Shown here in pieces: positions 27,540 through 37,673 of a stretch of 38,574 nt of DNA (the stretch's first letter is position 1; every line of letters begins with the position of its first letter). Origin of the DNA: Phenylobacterium sp. GTDB taxonomy: Bacteria > Pseudomonadota > Alphaproteobacteria > Caulobacterales > Caulobacteraceae. The notes beneath the pieces are model-generated. The model was not told the DNA's origin. It made no database searches and was given only the letters and a program-made list of their open reading frames with translations. The DNA lies in NCBI GenBank assembly GCA_020402745.1, contig JADBYZ010000041.1:1-38574 (forward strand), given 5' to 3'. Made by a program: the position numbers and the translations under genes.

Positions 27540-28685
27540 TCAGTCGAGGGGGCGGCGCTCAACGATCCGGAGGCCGTATCCGGCCGAACCCGGCAGGACC
27601 GTGGCGGAGTTGGTCAGGAGGACCATGTCCCTCACCCCGAGGTCGATCAGGATCTGGGCCCCGACCCCGTAGTCCCGCAGGACGTTGGCCCCATGGTCCA
27701 CCCCCGGATCGGCCCCATAGCGCTCTGAAAGCCAAGCGGGGTTGGAGTCGCTGATGAAGACCGCCACGCCCGCGCCGTCGGCGGCGGCCAGGGCCTCGAG
27801 GGCCTTGCGCACGAAGCCGGACCGAGCGCCTCCAGCCCCGATCACGTCGGCGGCGAGGTCGAGGCGATGCATGCGCACCAGGGTCGGACGGTCCGGCTCG
27901 ATACGGCCCCGGGTGAGCACCATGTGCTCGGTGCGGTCCAGGATGTTCCGGTAGATCACCATCCGGAACCGGCCGCCGAAGGCGCTGTCGATCGGAGTCT
28001 CGAGTACGCGCTCCACCTGGCGCTCGGTCCGACGACGATAGGCGATGAGGTCGGCGATGGTGCCGATCTTCAGGCCATGGGTCTGGGCGAAGGCGACAAG
28101 GTCGGGCAGGCGGGCCATGGACCCGTCGTCCTTCATGATCTCGCAGATCACCCCGGCGGGGTTCAGGCCCGCCAGGCGCGAGATGTCGACGGCGGCCTCG
28201 GTGTGGCCTGCCCGGACAAGGACGCCGCCGTCCCGGGCGACGAGCGGGAAGACATGGCCCGGGGAGACGATCTCGTCGGCGCCCTTGGTGGGGTCCACCG
28301 CCACGGCGATGGTGTGGGCCCTGTCATGAGCCGAAATGCCCGTGGTGACGCCCTCCCGGGCCTCGATGGACACGGTGAAGGCGGTGCCATGGCCGGACTG
28401 GTTGTCGACGGCCATGGGGGGAAGGCGCAGCTGGCGGGCCCGGTCGCCGGTGATGGACAGGCAGATCAGGCCCCGGGCGTGCTTGGCCATGAAGTTGATC
28501 TGCTCGGGCGTCGCAAACTGGGCGGGGATGATGACGTCGCCCTCGTTCTCCCGGTCCTCGGCGTCGACCAGGATGTAGGGCCGCCCGTTCCGGGCGTCTT
28601 CGATGATGTCTTCGATCGGGCTGATCGCAGACACGTCGCCCGAGGCGGGCTTGGGAGAGTCGGTGACGAGGTAGGGACGCTTCAA
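27540..28685 (-). CDS. ribB: 3,4-Dihydroxy-2-butanone 4-phosphate synthase RibB fused to a degenerate GTP cyclohydrolase II domain
   Basis: This 381-residue protein has an N-terminal RibB domain (about 20-220) with the active-site block DAEDRENEGDVI and, later, SPGHVFPLVA and RAGHTEAAVD. This domain makes the four-carbon riboflavin precursor from ribulose 5-phosphate. The C-terminal domain follows the GTP cyclohydrolase II fold, but all three zinc cysteines (C-x-x-x-x-C-x-C in active enzymes) are missing; the region reads LDLAADVIGAGGARSG. The RQEGR-type motif is replaced by SDSNPAWLSERYG. The RibA half is therefore very probably inactive. The ATG overlaps the stop of the flavin reductase gene by four bases. 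Confidence 0.93.
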   Translation of the reverse strand: MKRPYLVTDSPKPASGDVSAISPIEDIIEDARNGRPYILVDAEDRENEGDVIIPAQFATPEQINFMAKHARGLICLSITGDRARQLRLPPMAVDNQSGHGTAFTVSIEAREGVTTGISAHDRAHTIAVAVDPTKGADEIVSPGHVFPLVARDGGVLVRAGHTEAAVDISRLAGLNPAGVICEIMKDDGSMARLPDLVAFAQTHGLKIGTIADLIAYRRRTERQVERVLETPIDSAFGGRFRMVIYRNILDRTEHMVLTRGRIEPDRPTLVRMHRLDLAADVIGAGGARSGFVRKALEALAAADGAGVAVFISDSNPAWLSERYGADPGVDHGANVLRDYGVGAQILIDLGVRDMVLLTNSATVLPGSAGYGLRIVERRPLD

Positions 28686-29260
28686 GACTGCAACCTCATT
28701 TTCGCAAATTGGACCACCTGGCCGGCGACCGTGTCGAGTTGCCAGGCGTCACGGACCTCCAGGGGCCGGCCATCCGGCCCGAAGGAGGCTGAACTGACGC
28801 TCATCGCCGCACCGAAGGGCGTCGGCCAGCCCCGCATGGCGTGAACGATGGACCGGACGGCGGTCAGGGTGGTACCCGCCGCCTGCGACCCCGCCGCTGT
28901 CACGATGACGCCGACAGCGCGCTCCGAGAAATAGGGGCGCGCGTCCGCCCGGAGAAGCTCCAGGGTGTCGAGGGCGTTCTTCATCACCCCGGAAAGGGAG
29001 CCGTGATAGCCCGGTGTCGCCAGGATCAGGCCGTCCGCGCTGCGGACGATTTCGGCCAGCTCCGCCTGGCGGGCCGTCGGACCGCCGGGCCTAGGGTCGT
29101 AGATGGGAAGCTCGGCCAGGAAGGCGCCGCCAATGAGACGCGTCCGGGCGCCCTGGGTTTCCGCCGTCGCCAGCGCCGCGCAGAGCGCCCGCTCGGTGGA
29201 GGAGCCCTCCCGCGTGGTCCCGCCCAGGCCGACGATGAGGGGCGCGGAGGCGTCGGTCAT
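28682..29260 (-). CDS. NADPH-dependent FMN reductase-like flavoprotein
   Basis: This 192-residue flavodoxin-fold protein starts at MTDASAPLIVGLGGTTREGS, the phosphate-binding loop for FMN. The segment ATPGYHGSLSGVMKNALDTL is the family signature (SsuE/ChrR-like), and GVIVTAAGSQAAG follows. It probably reduces FMN or a quinone-like substrate with NAD(P)H. It is coupled by ATGA overlaps to the acyl-CoA synthetase gene before it and to ribB after it. The partner that uses reduced flavin is not in the window. Confidence 0.88.
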   Translation of the reverse strand: MTDASAPLIVGLGGTTREGSSTERALCAALATAETQGARTRLIGGAFLAELPIYDPRPGGPTARQAELAEIVRSADGLILATPGYHGSLSGVMKNALDTLELLRADARPYFSERAVGVIVTAAGSQAAGTTLTAVRSIVHAMRGWPTPFGAAMSVSSASFGPDGRPLEVRDAWQLDTVAGQVVQFAKMRLQS

Positions 29261-31011
29261 GAACGCGCCTCGAAAACCGACTTCAGCTCGGTCTTCAGGA
29301 TCTTGCCGTTGGCGTTGCGTGGCAGGGGCTCGGGCCAGAAGCGGATCTCGACAGGCACCTTGAAGGCCGCGAGCCGCTCGCGCACCCACTGCCTCAACTC
29401 CGCCTCTCCGGCGGTCCCGCCGGGCTTCAGATGGACCACGGCGGCGGGCTCCTCTCCAAGGGTCTTATGAGGAACCCCGACAAGGGCGGCGTCCATCACG
29501 TCCGGATGGTCGTAGAGCACGTTCTCGACCTCGACGCAGTAGATGTTCTCACCACCGCGGATCAGCATGTCCTTGGCGCGGTCAACGATGAAGAGGAAGC
29601 CCTCCTCGTCCAGCCGCGCCAGGTCGCCGGTACGAAGCCAGCCGTCCTTGAAGGTCTCGGCCGTCGCCTCGGGCTTGTTCCAGTAGAGCTTCACCACCTG
29701 CGGGCCCTTGACCCACAGCTCGCCCACCTTGCCGACCGGCAGGAGGGTGACCCCGTCGCCGGGATCGCGGATCTGCATGTCACCGACGGGCGCGGCGGGT
29801 CCGGCGCTGTCGGGCCGGGCCTCATAGTCCTTGCCGGTGTGGCTGGTGAATGTGGCCGTGGTCTCGGTCATGCCCCAGCCATTGCCGGGCGCCGAGCCGG
29901 GAAACACCTCGACGATGCGCCGCACCAGCTCGGGCGCGGAGGGCGCGCCGCCGTAGGAGACCGAGACCAGGGAGGACAGGTCGTACTTTGCGCGGGCGGG
30001 ACGCTCGATCAGCTGCCAGGCGATGGTCGGCACGCCGCCGGTGGCGTCGATCCGCTCGCGCTCGATGAGCTGCATGGCCTGCTCGGCCTCCCAGCGGCGC
30101 ATGAGCACGATCTTGCCGCCGGCGTTCATGGTGGGGCCGAGAGTGGCCGACAGGCCCGTGGCGTGGAACAATGGCACGACCAGGAGCGAGCTGCGCTGGG
30201 GCAGCTTGTGCGGGTCGCTTTCGGGCAGGGGCTGTCCGGCTCGCAGGAAGTTGCGCGCCGCGGCGATGCCGCTGGTCAGCAGGTTCGCGGTCATGTTGCG
30301 ATGGGTGCCCAGGGCGCCCTTGGGCCGGCCCGTTGTGCCGGAGGTATAGAGGATGGTGGCGTCATCCTCGGGGTCGATGTCGACGGTTGGAAGAGGCAGG
30401 TCCGGCAGGTCCTTCCAGCTGTTCACGGTCCCGATCACCGTCTCCAGCCGATGCACGCGGCCCGACGTCACCACCCCCTCGGGCAATCGGGCGACATAGA
30501 CCTGTTCCAGGCCGGCCAGGGCCTCCAGGTGAGGGGCGATGCGCTCCAGTCGCTCATCGTCAACGATGGCGATCCGGGTCCCGGAATCGGCCAGGCCGTA
30601 CTCGAGCTCCGGCCCGGTCCACCAGCCGTTCAGGGGCGTGACGATCGCCCCGGCCAGGACCCCCGCATAAAAGGCCACCGGCCATTCCGGCAGGTTGCGC
30701 ATGATCACGGCCACCCGGTCGCCCTTGCGCACGCCATCGGCCTGCAACTGGCGCGCCAGGGCGATAGCGGCCCGCGAAAAGGCCTCGTAGGTCGCCCGGT
30801 CATCCTCGTAGACGAGGAACTCCCGGGCCCCGAAGGCCCGGGCGTTCAGGAAGATGTCTCGCAGGGTCGGCGGGGCGTTCTTCCAGACCCGCTGAGCTAT
30901 GCCGCGGATCACCATCTCCTCCATCTCGAAGCGCTGGCCGGGCGCCGTCAGGCGCGCGTGCGCCTCGGCGATCGACATGACGGGCCATTCGGGAGGCGAA
31001 TCTGACGTCAT
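29257..31011 (-). CDS. Acyl-CoA synthetase, AMP-dependent ligase family
   Basis: This 584-residue-class adenylating enzyme activates a carboxylic acid (probably fatty or aromatic) to its CoA thioester. The ATP-binding motif is TILYTSGTTGRPKGA. GWGMTET, WLRTGDLARLDEEGF and DRAKDMLIRGGENI follow in the usual order. The catalytic lysine lies in NANGKILKTEL close to the C-terminus. The ATG at 31011 has AGGG eight bases ahead; MSIAEAH at 30978 is an alternative. It is the first gene of a run through flavin reductase and ribB. Chain-length preference cannot be told. Confidence 0.92.
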   Translation of the reverse strand: MTSDSPPEWPVMSIAEAHARLTAPGQRFEMEEMVIRGIAQRVWKNAPPTLRDIFLNARAFGAREFLVYEDDRATYEAFSRAAIALARQLQADGVRKGDRVAVIMRNLPEWPVAFYAGVLAGAIVTPLNGWWTGPELEYGLADSGTRIAIVDDERLERIAPHLEALAGLEQVYVARLPEGVVTSGRVHRLETVIGTVNSWKDLPDLPLPTVDIDPEDDATILYTSGTTGRPKGALGTHRNMTANLLTSGIAAARNFLRAGQPLPESDPHKLPQRSSLLVVPLFHATGLSATLGPTMNAGGKIVLMRRWEAEQAMQLIERERIDATGGVPTIAWQLIERPARAKYDLSSLVSVSYGGAPSAPELVRRIVEVFPGSAPGNGWGMTETTATFTSHTGKDYEARPDSAGPAAPVGDMQIRDPGDGVTLLPVGKVGELWVKGPQVVKLYWNKPEATAETFKDGWLRTGDLARLDEEGFLFIVDRAKDMLIRGGENIYCVEVENVLYDHPDVMDAALVGVPHKTLGEEPAAVVHLKPGGTAGEAELRQWVRERLAAFKVPVEIRFWPEPLPRNANGKILKTELKSVFEARS

Positions 31012-31077
31012 CTGGAGACCCTGGGGGAAAGCGGAACAGAGACGACCCTGAGGGCCTGACGTTGCGGCGATCAAGTC

Positions 31078-31111
31078 AAAAGCGAAAGGGGGCGCCCCGC
31101 AGGACGCCCCC
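31078..31111 (-). terminator. Intrinsic terminator behind the acyl-CoA dehydrogenase gene
   Basis: On the minus strand GGGGGCG pairs with CGCCCCC across a 10-base loop, followed by TTTCGCTTTT. It begins 23 bases after the dehydrogenase stop and ends before the synthetase start, so the two lipid genes are likely separate transcripts, or read-through is partial. Confidence 0.75.
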
Positions 31112-31134
31112 ATGGAACGAAGTCGGTCGCCGGC

Positions 31135-32463
<1,329 letters not shown>

Positions 32464-32506
32464 ATCTTTCCTCCCGGCCACCCGCAGGCGGCGTCGTGTT
32501 TTTTCA

Positions 32507-32535
32507 ACTATCCGACGGCCTTAGACATTGCGCAA
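32507..32535 (-). promoter_or_regulatory. Possible promoter of the acyl-CoA dehydrogenase gene
   Basis: On the minus strand TTGCGC and GATAGT are spaced by 17 bases, about 45 bases before the ATG. The match to a housekeeping consensus is partial, so this is a weak call made by eye. Confidence 0.25.
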
Positions 32536-32613
32536 CGGCGGGCTTTCCCGGACGGCGCAGGCGGGGCAAGGTCGGGCCAAGGCGCCCTGAGGGCCCCGCA
32601 GAGGAAACCGGAC

Positions 32614-33831
32614 ATGAGCAGACCTGAGTCCCATGGATTCTCCAGCGCACGGCTGGCGCACCTGGACCGGTTCCTGAAGGAAAGGTACCTCGACACGGGC
32701 CGGCTGCCCTGCGCCCAGGTCCAGGTCCTGAGGGGCGGCGAGCGGGTCCACGAAAGCGTCCAGGGCCAGTCCGACCGCGAGCGCGGGCGCGCGGCCACCC
32801 GGGACGATGTCTACCGCATCTATTCGATGACCAAGCCGATCACGAGCCTGGCCTTCATGATGCTGGTCGAGGAGGGCGCCGTCGCCCTCGACGACCCGGT
32901 CTCCCGCTTCATTCCTGAGTGGAAGGACCTGGCCGTCTTCTCCGCCGGGACGGGGCCCTACCTGACCACGCCGCCGGCCCGGCCCATGCAGATGGTGGAC
33001 CTCCTGCGGCACACCTCCGGCCTGACCTATGGCTTCCAGACCCGGACCAACATCGACGCCGCCTATCGCAAGCTGAAGGTCGCCGATGCCCATGGAGACC
33101 TCGACTCCCAGGGCTTGGTCGACGCCCTGGCCCGCCTTCCCCTTGAGTTCTCGCCGGGCGAGGCCTGGAACTATTCCGTCTCCACAGATGTGCTGGGGGT
33201 CCTGGTCGAGCGGATCTCAGGGCGTCCCTTCCAGGACTTCCTGGCCGACCGGATCTTCGCGCCTCTTGGCATGACCGAGACGGGCTTCAGCGTCCGTCCC
33301 GACCAGGCGGACCGCTTCACCGCCTGCTACGCCCCGACCCCGCAGGGCGGCCTGACCCTCCAGGACGATCCGGTGACCAGCGCCTATCGCCGCACGCCCC
33401 GCTTCCATTCGGGGGGCGGCGGCCTGGTCTCAACGGCGGACGACTACATGAAATTCTGCCGCATGCTGGTGAACCGGGGCGAGCTGGGCGGCCACCGCCT
33501 CATCGCGCCCGCCACCCTTCGATTAATGGCTTCCAACCACCTGCCGGGCGGCCAGGACCTGACCATGCTGTCGCGCTCGCTCTTCTCCGAGGCGACCAAC
33601 GCTGGCGTGGGCTTCGGCCTGGGCTTCGCCGTCACCTTCGACCCGGTCCGGGCCATGCTGACCTCCAGCCCTGGCGAGTACTACTGGGGGGGCGCGGCCT
33701 CGACGGCCTTCTGGATCGATCCGGTCAAGGACATCGCCGTGGTCTTCCTGACCCAGTTGATGGGCTCGGCGACCTACCCGATCCGGCGCGAGCTGCGGAC
33801 CCTGATCTACTCGGCCCTGATGGAGCCATAA
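32614..33831 (+). CDS. Serine hydrolase of the beta-lactamase/esterase family (class C fold)
   Basis: This 405-residue protein starts at MSRPESHGFSS with GAGGA eight bases ahead. The nucleophile motif SxxK is SMTKP (about residue 72). The second motif is the tyrosine in NYSVSTDVLG, and the third is HSGGGG (about residue 266). No signal peptide is visible, so a cytoplasmic esterase or lactonase role is more likely than beta-lactam resistance. A longer upstream opening of the frame is antisense to the dehydrogenase gene and is not counted. Confidence 0.9.
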   Translation: MSRPESHGFSSARLAHLDRFLKERYLDTGRLPCAQVQVLRGGERVHESVQGQSDRERGRAATRDDVYRIYSMTKPITSLAFMMLVEEGAVALDDPVSRFIPEWKDLAVFSAGTGPYLTTPPARPMQMVDLLRHTSGLTYGFQTRTNIDAAYRKLKVADAHGDLDSQGLVDALARLPLEFSPGEAWNYSVSTDVLGVLVERISGRPFQDFLADRIFAPLGMTETGFSVRPDQADRFTACYAPTPQGGLTLQDDPVTSAYRRTPRFHSGGGGLVSTADDYMKFCRMLVNRGELGGHRLIAPATLRLMASNHLPGGQDLTMLSRSLFSEATNAGVGFGLGFAVTFDPVRAMLTSSPGEYYWGGAASTAFWIDPVKDIAVVFLTQLMGSATYPIRRELRTLIYSALMEP

Positions 33832-33837
33832 GCGCGC

Positions 33838-35334
33838 TCAGGGCGTCTCGACGCGCGGTGGGGCGGCAGCGAGGTCGGGCGCAGGCTCGGCTCCCCTGGG
33901 TGCAAAGGCGGCGAGCAGGCTGGACTTGCGCCAGTTGCCCCAACGGTACCAGGCCATGGCGAGCAGGCAGGAGGCGATCGACCCCACCGGGAAGCTGATC
34001 CAGACCGCGTCGGCCCCGAGCCAGGGCTCCAGCAGGACCGCCACCGGAATCCGGATGCCCCACATGGCGATGATCATTGAGATGAGCGGCGGCCAGACCG
34101 AGCCCGTCGCCCGGACGATGCCCGACAGGATGAAGCTCATGCCGAAGGGGATGAAACCCCACAGGACGAAGTAGTTGATGTGCTGAGCGATGGCGATGGA
34201 CGGGCTGCCCTCGGGCAGGAAGAGGCGCGGCGCCAGGGGGCCGGCGACATAGATCAACAAGATCGGCAGGGCGCTGAGGAGGGCCGCGTAACCGACGCCG
34301 GTCCTGGCCACCTGGTCCACCCGGTCCATGCGCCCGGCCCCGACATTCTGGGCCGCCATGGAGGACACCGCCATGCCGAGCGCCATGGCCGGCATCTGGA
34401 CATAGGCCCACATCTGCATGGCCACGCCATAGGCCGCCGCCGTCGTCGAGCCATAGCTGTTGACGAAGCTCGTCATCGTCAGGGCGGCGAAGGACATGAT
34501 GAACATCTGCAGGCCCATGGGTAGGCCCTTGAACACGAGGCTGCGGATGATGGTGAGGTCGGGGATCAGGTTTCGCAGTTCCCCTGGCCGGGGGATGAGG
34601 ATCGAGTCCTTCCGGTGGAGCCAGAAGATGATCGCTGCGAGGGTCAGGCCCTGGCAGATCAGGGTGGCCGAGGCCGATCCGGCGATGCCCATCCGGGGGA
34701 AGGGCCCGAAGCCGGTGATCAGGATCGGATTGAGCACGACCTCCATCGAGATCGCCAGGAGGGCGAAGTAGAACGGAGTCCGCGAGTCCCCGGTCCCCCT
34801 CTGGGCCATCTGTACGAAGGAAAAGAAGTACATGATGGGGATCGCCATGAAGATGACCCGCAGGTAGGTCGTGGCGTCCGCCCGGGCGTCCGCCGGGGTG
34901 CCCATGGCCGCCAGGATGCCCGGCGTGGCCAGGAATCCCGTGAGGCCGACAAGCAGGGAGATGGCCAGGAAGAAGATGATGCAGGTGCCGACCACCCGCT
35001 TGGCAAGGTCGCGGTCGCCCGACCCGATGGCCTGCCCGATCAGCAGGTTGGCGGACATGGAGACGCCGAACATGGCCCCCATCATCAGGAAGAAGACCTG
35101 ATTGGCGTTGGTGGTCGCCGTCAGGGCGGCGGGCCCAAGCACATGGCTGACCCAGAAGGCGTTGGAGGTGCCGCTGAGCGACTGAAGGATGTTGGTGCCC
35201 AGGACTGGCAGGGCGAAGGTCACGAGGGTGGGGCCGATCGGGCCTGTCGTCAGATCCGGCATTCCCGGACGTCGGCCCGGACCGCCGCCGAATCCCCCTG
35301 AGGGGCCCTCGCGCTTGACGACCGCCGCCTCCAT
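33838..35334 (-). CDS. MATE family efflux transporter
   Basis: This is a multidrug/toxin extrusion protein of about 498 residues with 12 hydrophobic segments in two repeats. The first repeat shows LVTFALPVLGTNILQSLSGTSNAFWVSHVLG and the second SLVFKGLPMGLQMFIMSFAALTMTSFVNSYG, the usual internal similarity. The start at 35334 (MEAAVVKREG) leaves a glycine-rich, charged leader of about 40 residues; MPDLTTGPIG at 35262 is a shorter option with a more standard length. Transported compounds and the coupling ion are unknown. Its 3' end is six bases from the convergent serine hydrolase gene. Confidence 0.88.
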   Translation of the reverse strand: MEAAVVKREGPSGGFGGGPGRRPGMPDLTTGPIGPTLVTFALPVLGTNILQSLSGTSNAFWVSHVLGPAALTATTNANQVFFLMMGAMFGVSMSANLLIGQAIGSGDRDLAKRVVGTCIIFFLAISLLVGLTGFLATPGILAAMGTPADARADATTYLRVIFMAIPIMYFFSFVQMAQRGTGDSRTPFYFALLAISMEVVLNPILITGFGPFPRMGIAGSASATLICQGLTLAAIIFWLHRKDSILIPRPGELRNLIPDLTIIRSLVFKGLPMGLQMFIMSFAALTMTSFVNSYGSTTAAAYGVAMQMWAYVQMPAMALGMAVSSMAAQNVGAGRMDRVDQVARTGVGYAALLSALPILLIYVAGPLAPRLFLPEGSPSIAIAQHINYFVLWGFIPFGMSFILSGIVRATGSVWPPLISMIIAMWGIRIPVAVLLEPWLGADAVWISFPVGSIASCLLAMAWYRWGNWRKSSLLAAFAPRGAEPAPDLAAAPPRVETP

Positions 35335-35498
35335 GTCCTGGTTCTTCCCCGATCTGAGGCCCGATCTCCTGAGGGTCGACCCTGCCTGCGTCTCCACTCT
35401 AGGCCCCGGCGGCGAACGCCTCAACCCGCCGGGCGGATTCCCCTGACGGTCGAACGCCGCTAGGAAGTCGGACCAGACATGCGAAGGCAGGTTTCCAG

Positions 35499-36551
35499 AT
35501 GAAACTCATCGTCACAGGCGGCGCAGGATTTATTGGCTCGGCCGTGGTGCGCCGGGCCGTCGGCGAGGGGCGGCAGGTGGTGAACCTTGACGCCCTGACC
35601 TATTCCGCCAGCCTGGACAATGTGGCCTCGGTCTCCACCAGCCCCGGCTACGCCTTCGAGCACGCCGACATCTGCGACGCTACCGCCGTAGCCAGCGCCT
35701 TCGAGCGCCATCAGCCGGACGCCATCATGCACCTGGCGGCCGAAAGCCATAATGACAGGGCCATCGACGGCCCCATCGACTTCGTCCGGACCAATGTCCT
35801 GGGTACGGCGGTCCTGCTGGAGGCGGCGCGACTCTACTGGTCCGCCCTGCCCTTGGGCAGGCGCGAGGCGTTCCGGTTCCATCATGTCTCCACAGACGAG
35901 GTGTTCGGCGCCCTGGGAGAGAACGGCGCCTTCAGCGAGACCACGCCCTACGATCCGAGCTCTCCCTATTCCGCGTCCAAGGCCGGCGCCGACCATCTGG
36001 TGCGGGCCTGGGGCCGGACCTACGGCCTGCCGGTGGTGATCACCAACTGCGCCAACAATTATGGCCCCTTCCAGTTCCCGGAAAAGCTGGTCCCGACGGT
36101 GGTGGTGCGGGCCCTGGAGGGCAAGACCATCCCGGTCTATGGCGACGGCCGGCAGGTCCGCGACTGGCTGCACGTGGACGACCATGCCGAGGCCCTGCTC
36201 ACCGTGCTGGACCGTGGCCGGCTGGGCGAGACCTACTGCATCGGCGGCGACTCCACCCTTCGCAACATCGAGGTCGTGCGCATGCTCTGCGAGGCCCTGG
36301 ACCGCCATGCCCCGGCCAACACGCCCCACGCCGACAAGATCACCTTCGTCACCGACCGGCCCGGCCACGACTTCCGCTATGCGATCGACGCCTCGAAGAT
36401 CCGCGACGAGCTGGGCTGGACCCCGCGCACGCCGGTCGCTGAGGGCCTGGATGAGACCGTGCGCTGGTACGTGGAGAACAAGGACTGGTGGCAGGCCATC
36501 CGCGACCGCGGCTTCGCCTCCGAGCGCCAGGGCCTGTCAGGGGGCGGGTGA
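35499..36551 (+). CDS. rfbB: dTDP-glucose 4,6-dehydratase (RfbB/RmlB type)
   Basis: This 350-residue extended short-chain dehydrogenase/reductase uses bound NAD to form a 4-keto-6-deoxy sugar nucleotide. GGAGFIGSAVV binds NAD. HLAAESHNDRAIDGP and HVSTDEVFG line the active site, with catalytic YxxxK in PYSASKAGADH and then NCANNYGPFQFPEKLVP. Length and motifs match RmlB. The rmlA, C and D partners are not nearby, so the product may feed a distant polysaccharide locus. The last 15 bases overlap the 3' end of the convergent membrane protein gene. Confidence 0.93.
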   Translation: MKLIVTGGAGFIGSAVVRRAVGEGRQVVNLDALTYSASLDNVASVSTSPGYAFEHADICDATAVASAFERHQPDAIMHLAAESHNDRAIDGPIDFVRTNVLGTAVLLEAARLYWSALPLGRREAFRFHHVSTDEVFGALGENGAFSETTPYDPSSPYSASKAGADHLVRAWGRTYGLPVVITNCANNYGPFQFPEKLVPTVVVRALEGKTIPVYGDGRQVRDWLHVDDHAEALLTVLDRGRLGETYCIGGDSTLRNIEVVRMLCEALDRHAPANTPHADKITFVTDRPGHDFRYAIDASKIRDELGWTPRTPVAEGLDETVRWYVENKDWWQAIRDRGFASERQGLSGGG

Positions 36552-37364
36552 GGGTTCGGGGGCGGGCTCCGGGGCGACGACCTCGGCGGAGCCGTCCTTT
36601 AGGGCGCGGAGTTCTCGGAAGACCACAACAGGTATCACTGTGGCGAATACTGACAACAGGAGCGAGACAACGAAGCTTACGCCGGTTATGGCGACTATGA
36701 TCGGAATGTTCTCGGTCTCATTGAATACATCCATTAAGGACTGGGATGCGATGTAAAATGGCAAGTAAACTAGGTTCGCAACGAGGTAGACGCCAAAGCA
36801 CTGCCAACGATTGCCTGCAGTGAGCTGCCGGCTCCGCGTCAGCGAGTCCCTCAAACCTTTGTCTTCCAGGATCATGGCGATGGGGGCGAGACCAAAAGCC
36901 ATGACGACCATGATACCTGGGACGATGAAGGCGATCAGGCCCACGAGAGTCATCAGGGCGACAGTCAAGACAAGGGCGAGAAAGACAAGGAAGTTGGGCC
37001 GCCGATTGAGCAGGACGTCGGTGAACTTCAGGGTCCTCCCGTCGCAGGCCGCATCGGCCAGCCGGAACGATCCGACCAAGACCCTCTTTGTGAGCCACAG
37101 GATCGCCAAGAAGCCAGGTACGGCCACGGCCAGCATAGCGAAGTCGACGAGGGCCGTTGAGCCCAAGGTAATCACCGAAGATGAAAAGGACATCCCCACA
37201 AGGAGTGAGACGAGCCAGACTGTGAGAATGGCGAAGGAGAACACTGGCGTGAAAAGCAGGCTCAAGAGTAAGAGCGGTCCCACCGCCTTCAGGCTGACCC
37301 TGCAGGCCTTCTTGAGGGTCGCGAATACGGGTAGCTTGGCGGGGGCGAAGGCGGTGTCGCTCAT
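36537..37364 (-). CDS. Polytopic membrane protein, member of a local paralogue family
   Basis: This 275-residue protein has about six hydrophobic segments and a proline/alanine-rich tail (PEPAPEPSPAP). The central signature ILEDKGLRDSLTRSRQLTAGNRWQ is shared with the gene at 37674 (ILEDRSPVEALKRSRELTRGNRWQ). The layout resembles uncharacterised proteins annotated as glycerophosphodiesterase membrane-domain or DUF7847-like, but that is by resemblance only. GGAG lies seven bases before the ATG, which overlaps the stop of the preceding small gene (ATGA). GC content looks lower than in rfbB. Function is unknown. Confidence 0.78.
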   Translation of the reverse strand: MSDTAFAPAKLPVFATLKKACRVSLKAVGPLLLLSLLFTPVFSFAILTVWLVSLLVGMSFSSSVITLGSTALVDFAMLAVAVPGFLAILWLTKRVLVGSFRLADAACDGRTLKFTDVLLNRRPNFLVFLALVLTVALMTLVGLIAFIVPGIMVVMAFGLAPIAMILEDKGLRDSLTRSRQLTAGNRWQCFGVYLVANLVYLPFYIASQSLMDVFNETENIPIIVAITGVSFVVSLLLSVFATVIPVVVFRELRALKDGSAEVVAPEPAPEPSPAP

Positions 37365-37660
37365 GCGGGGACTCCGTCGGTTTGTGGCTGTTCAGCGGGG
37401 ATAGTGCCCGCAACTTGGGCGCGCAGATCCTGGTAGAAGATGACGGCCACCAGGATCGACAGGCAGGACAAGAGGAAGAGCAGGGCCAGAGCGCCTCCAA
37501 TCACCGGCAGTGCGATGAGGGGGGAAGCGCCCGGCCCCACCGCCTTGGCGACGAGGTCGCTGAGAAGGGAGGGGACAAAGGCCATCGGCAGCAGGCTCAG
37601 CCCCTCCCGGAGGGTCCGGAAGACCTCCAAACGACCGGGAAAGGAAGCCGCCTCCGCCAC
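37361..37660 (-). CDS. Short membrane protein, C-terminal-like version of its neighbours
   Basis: This 99-residue protein starts at a GTG (37658-37660) with GGAAGGA upstream. It has two hydrophobic stretches (about 25-40 and 47-72), and the second ends in VAVIFYQDLRAQVAG. This resembles the ends of both flanking proteins (VVVFRELRALKDG and THTFLELRRLHEA). It lacks the SRxLTxGNRWQ core. It is either a shrunken paralogue or a separate subunit; the intact reading frame, ribosome site and coupling to the next gene argue that it is translated. Confidence 0.62.
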   Translation of the reverse strand: MAEAASFPGRLEVFRTLREGLSLLPMAFVPSLLSDLVAKAVGPGASPLIALPVIGGALALLFLLSCLSILVAVIFYQDLRAQVAGTIPAEQPQTDGVPA

Positions 37661-37673
37661 ACGCGTCCTTCCG

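Noticed and set aside
29431-31005. 524-codon plus-strand frame opposite the acyl-CoA synthetase gene
   Set aside because: Antisense shadow; the minus-strand gene has every motif of the ligase family.
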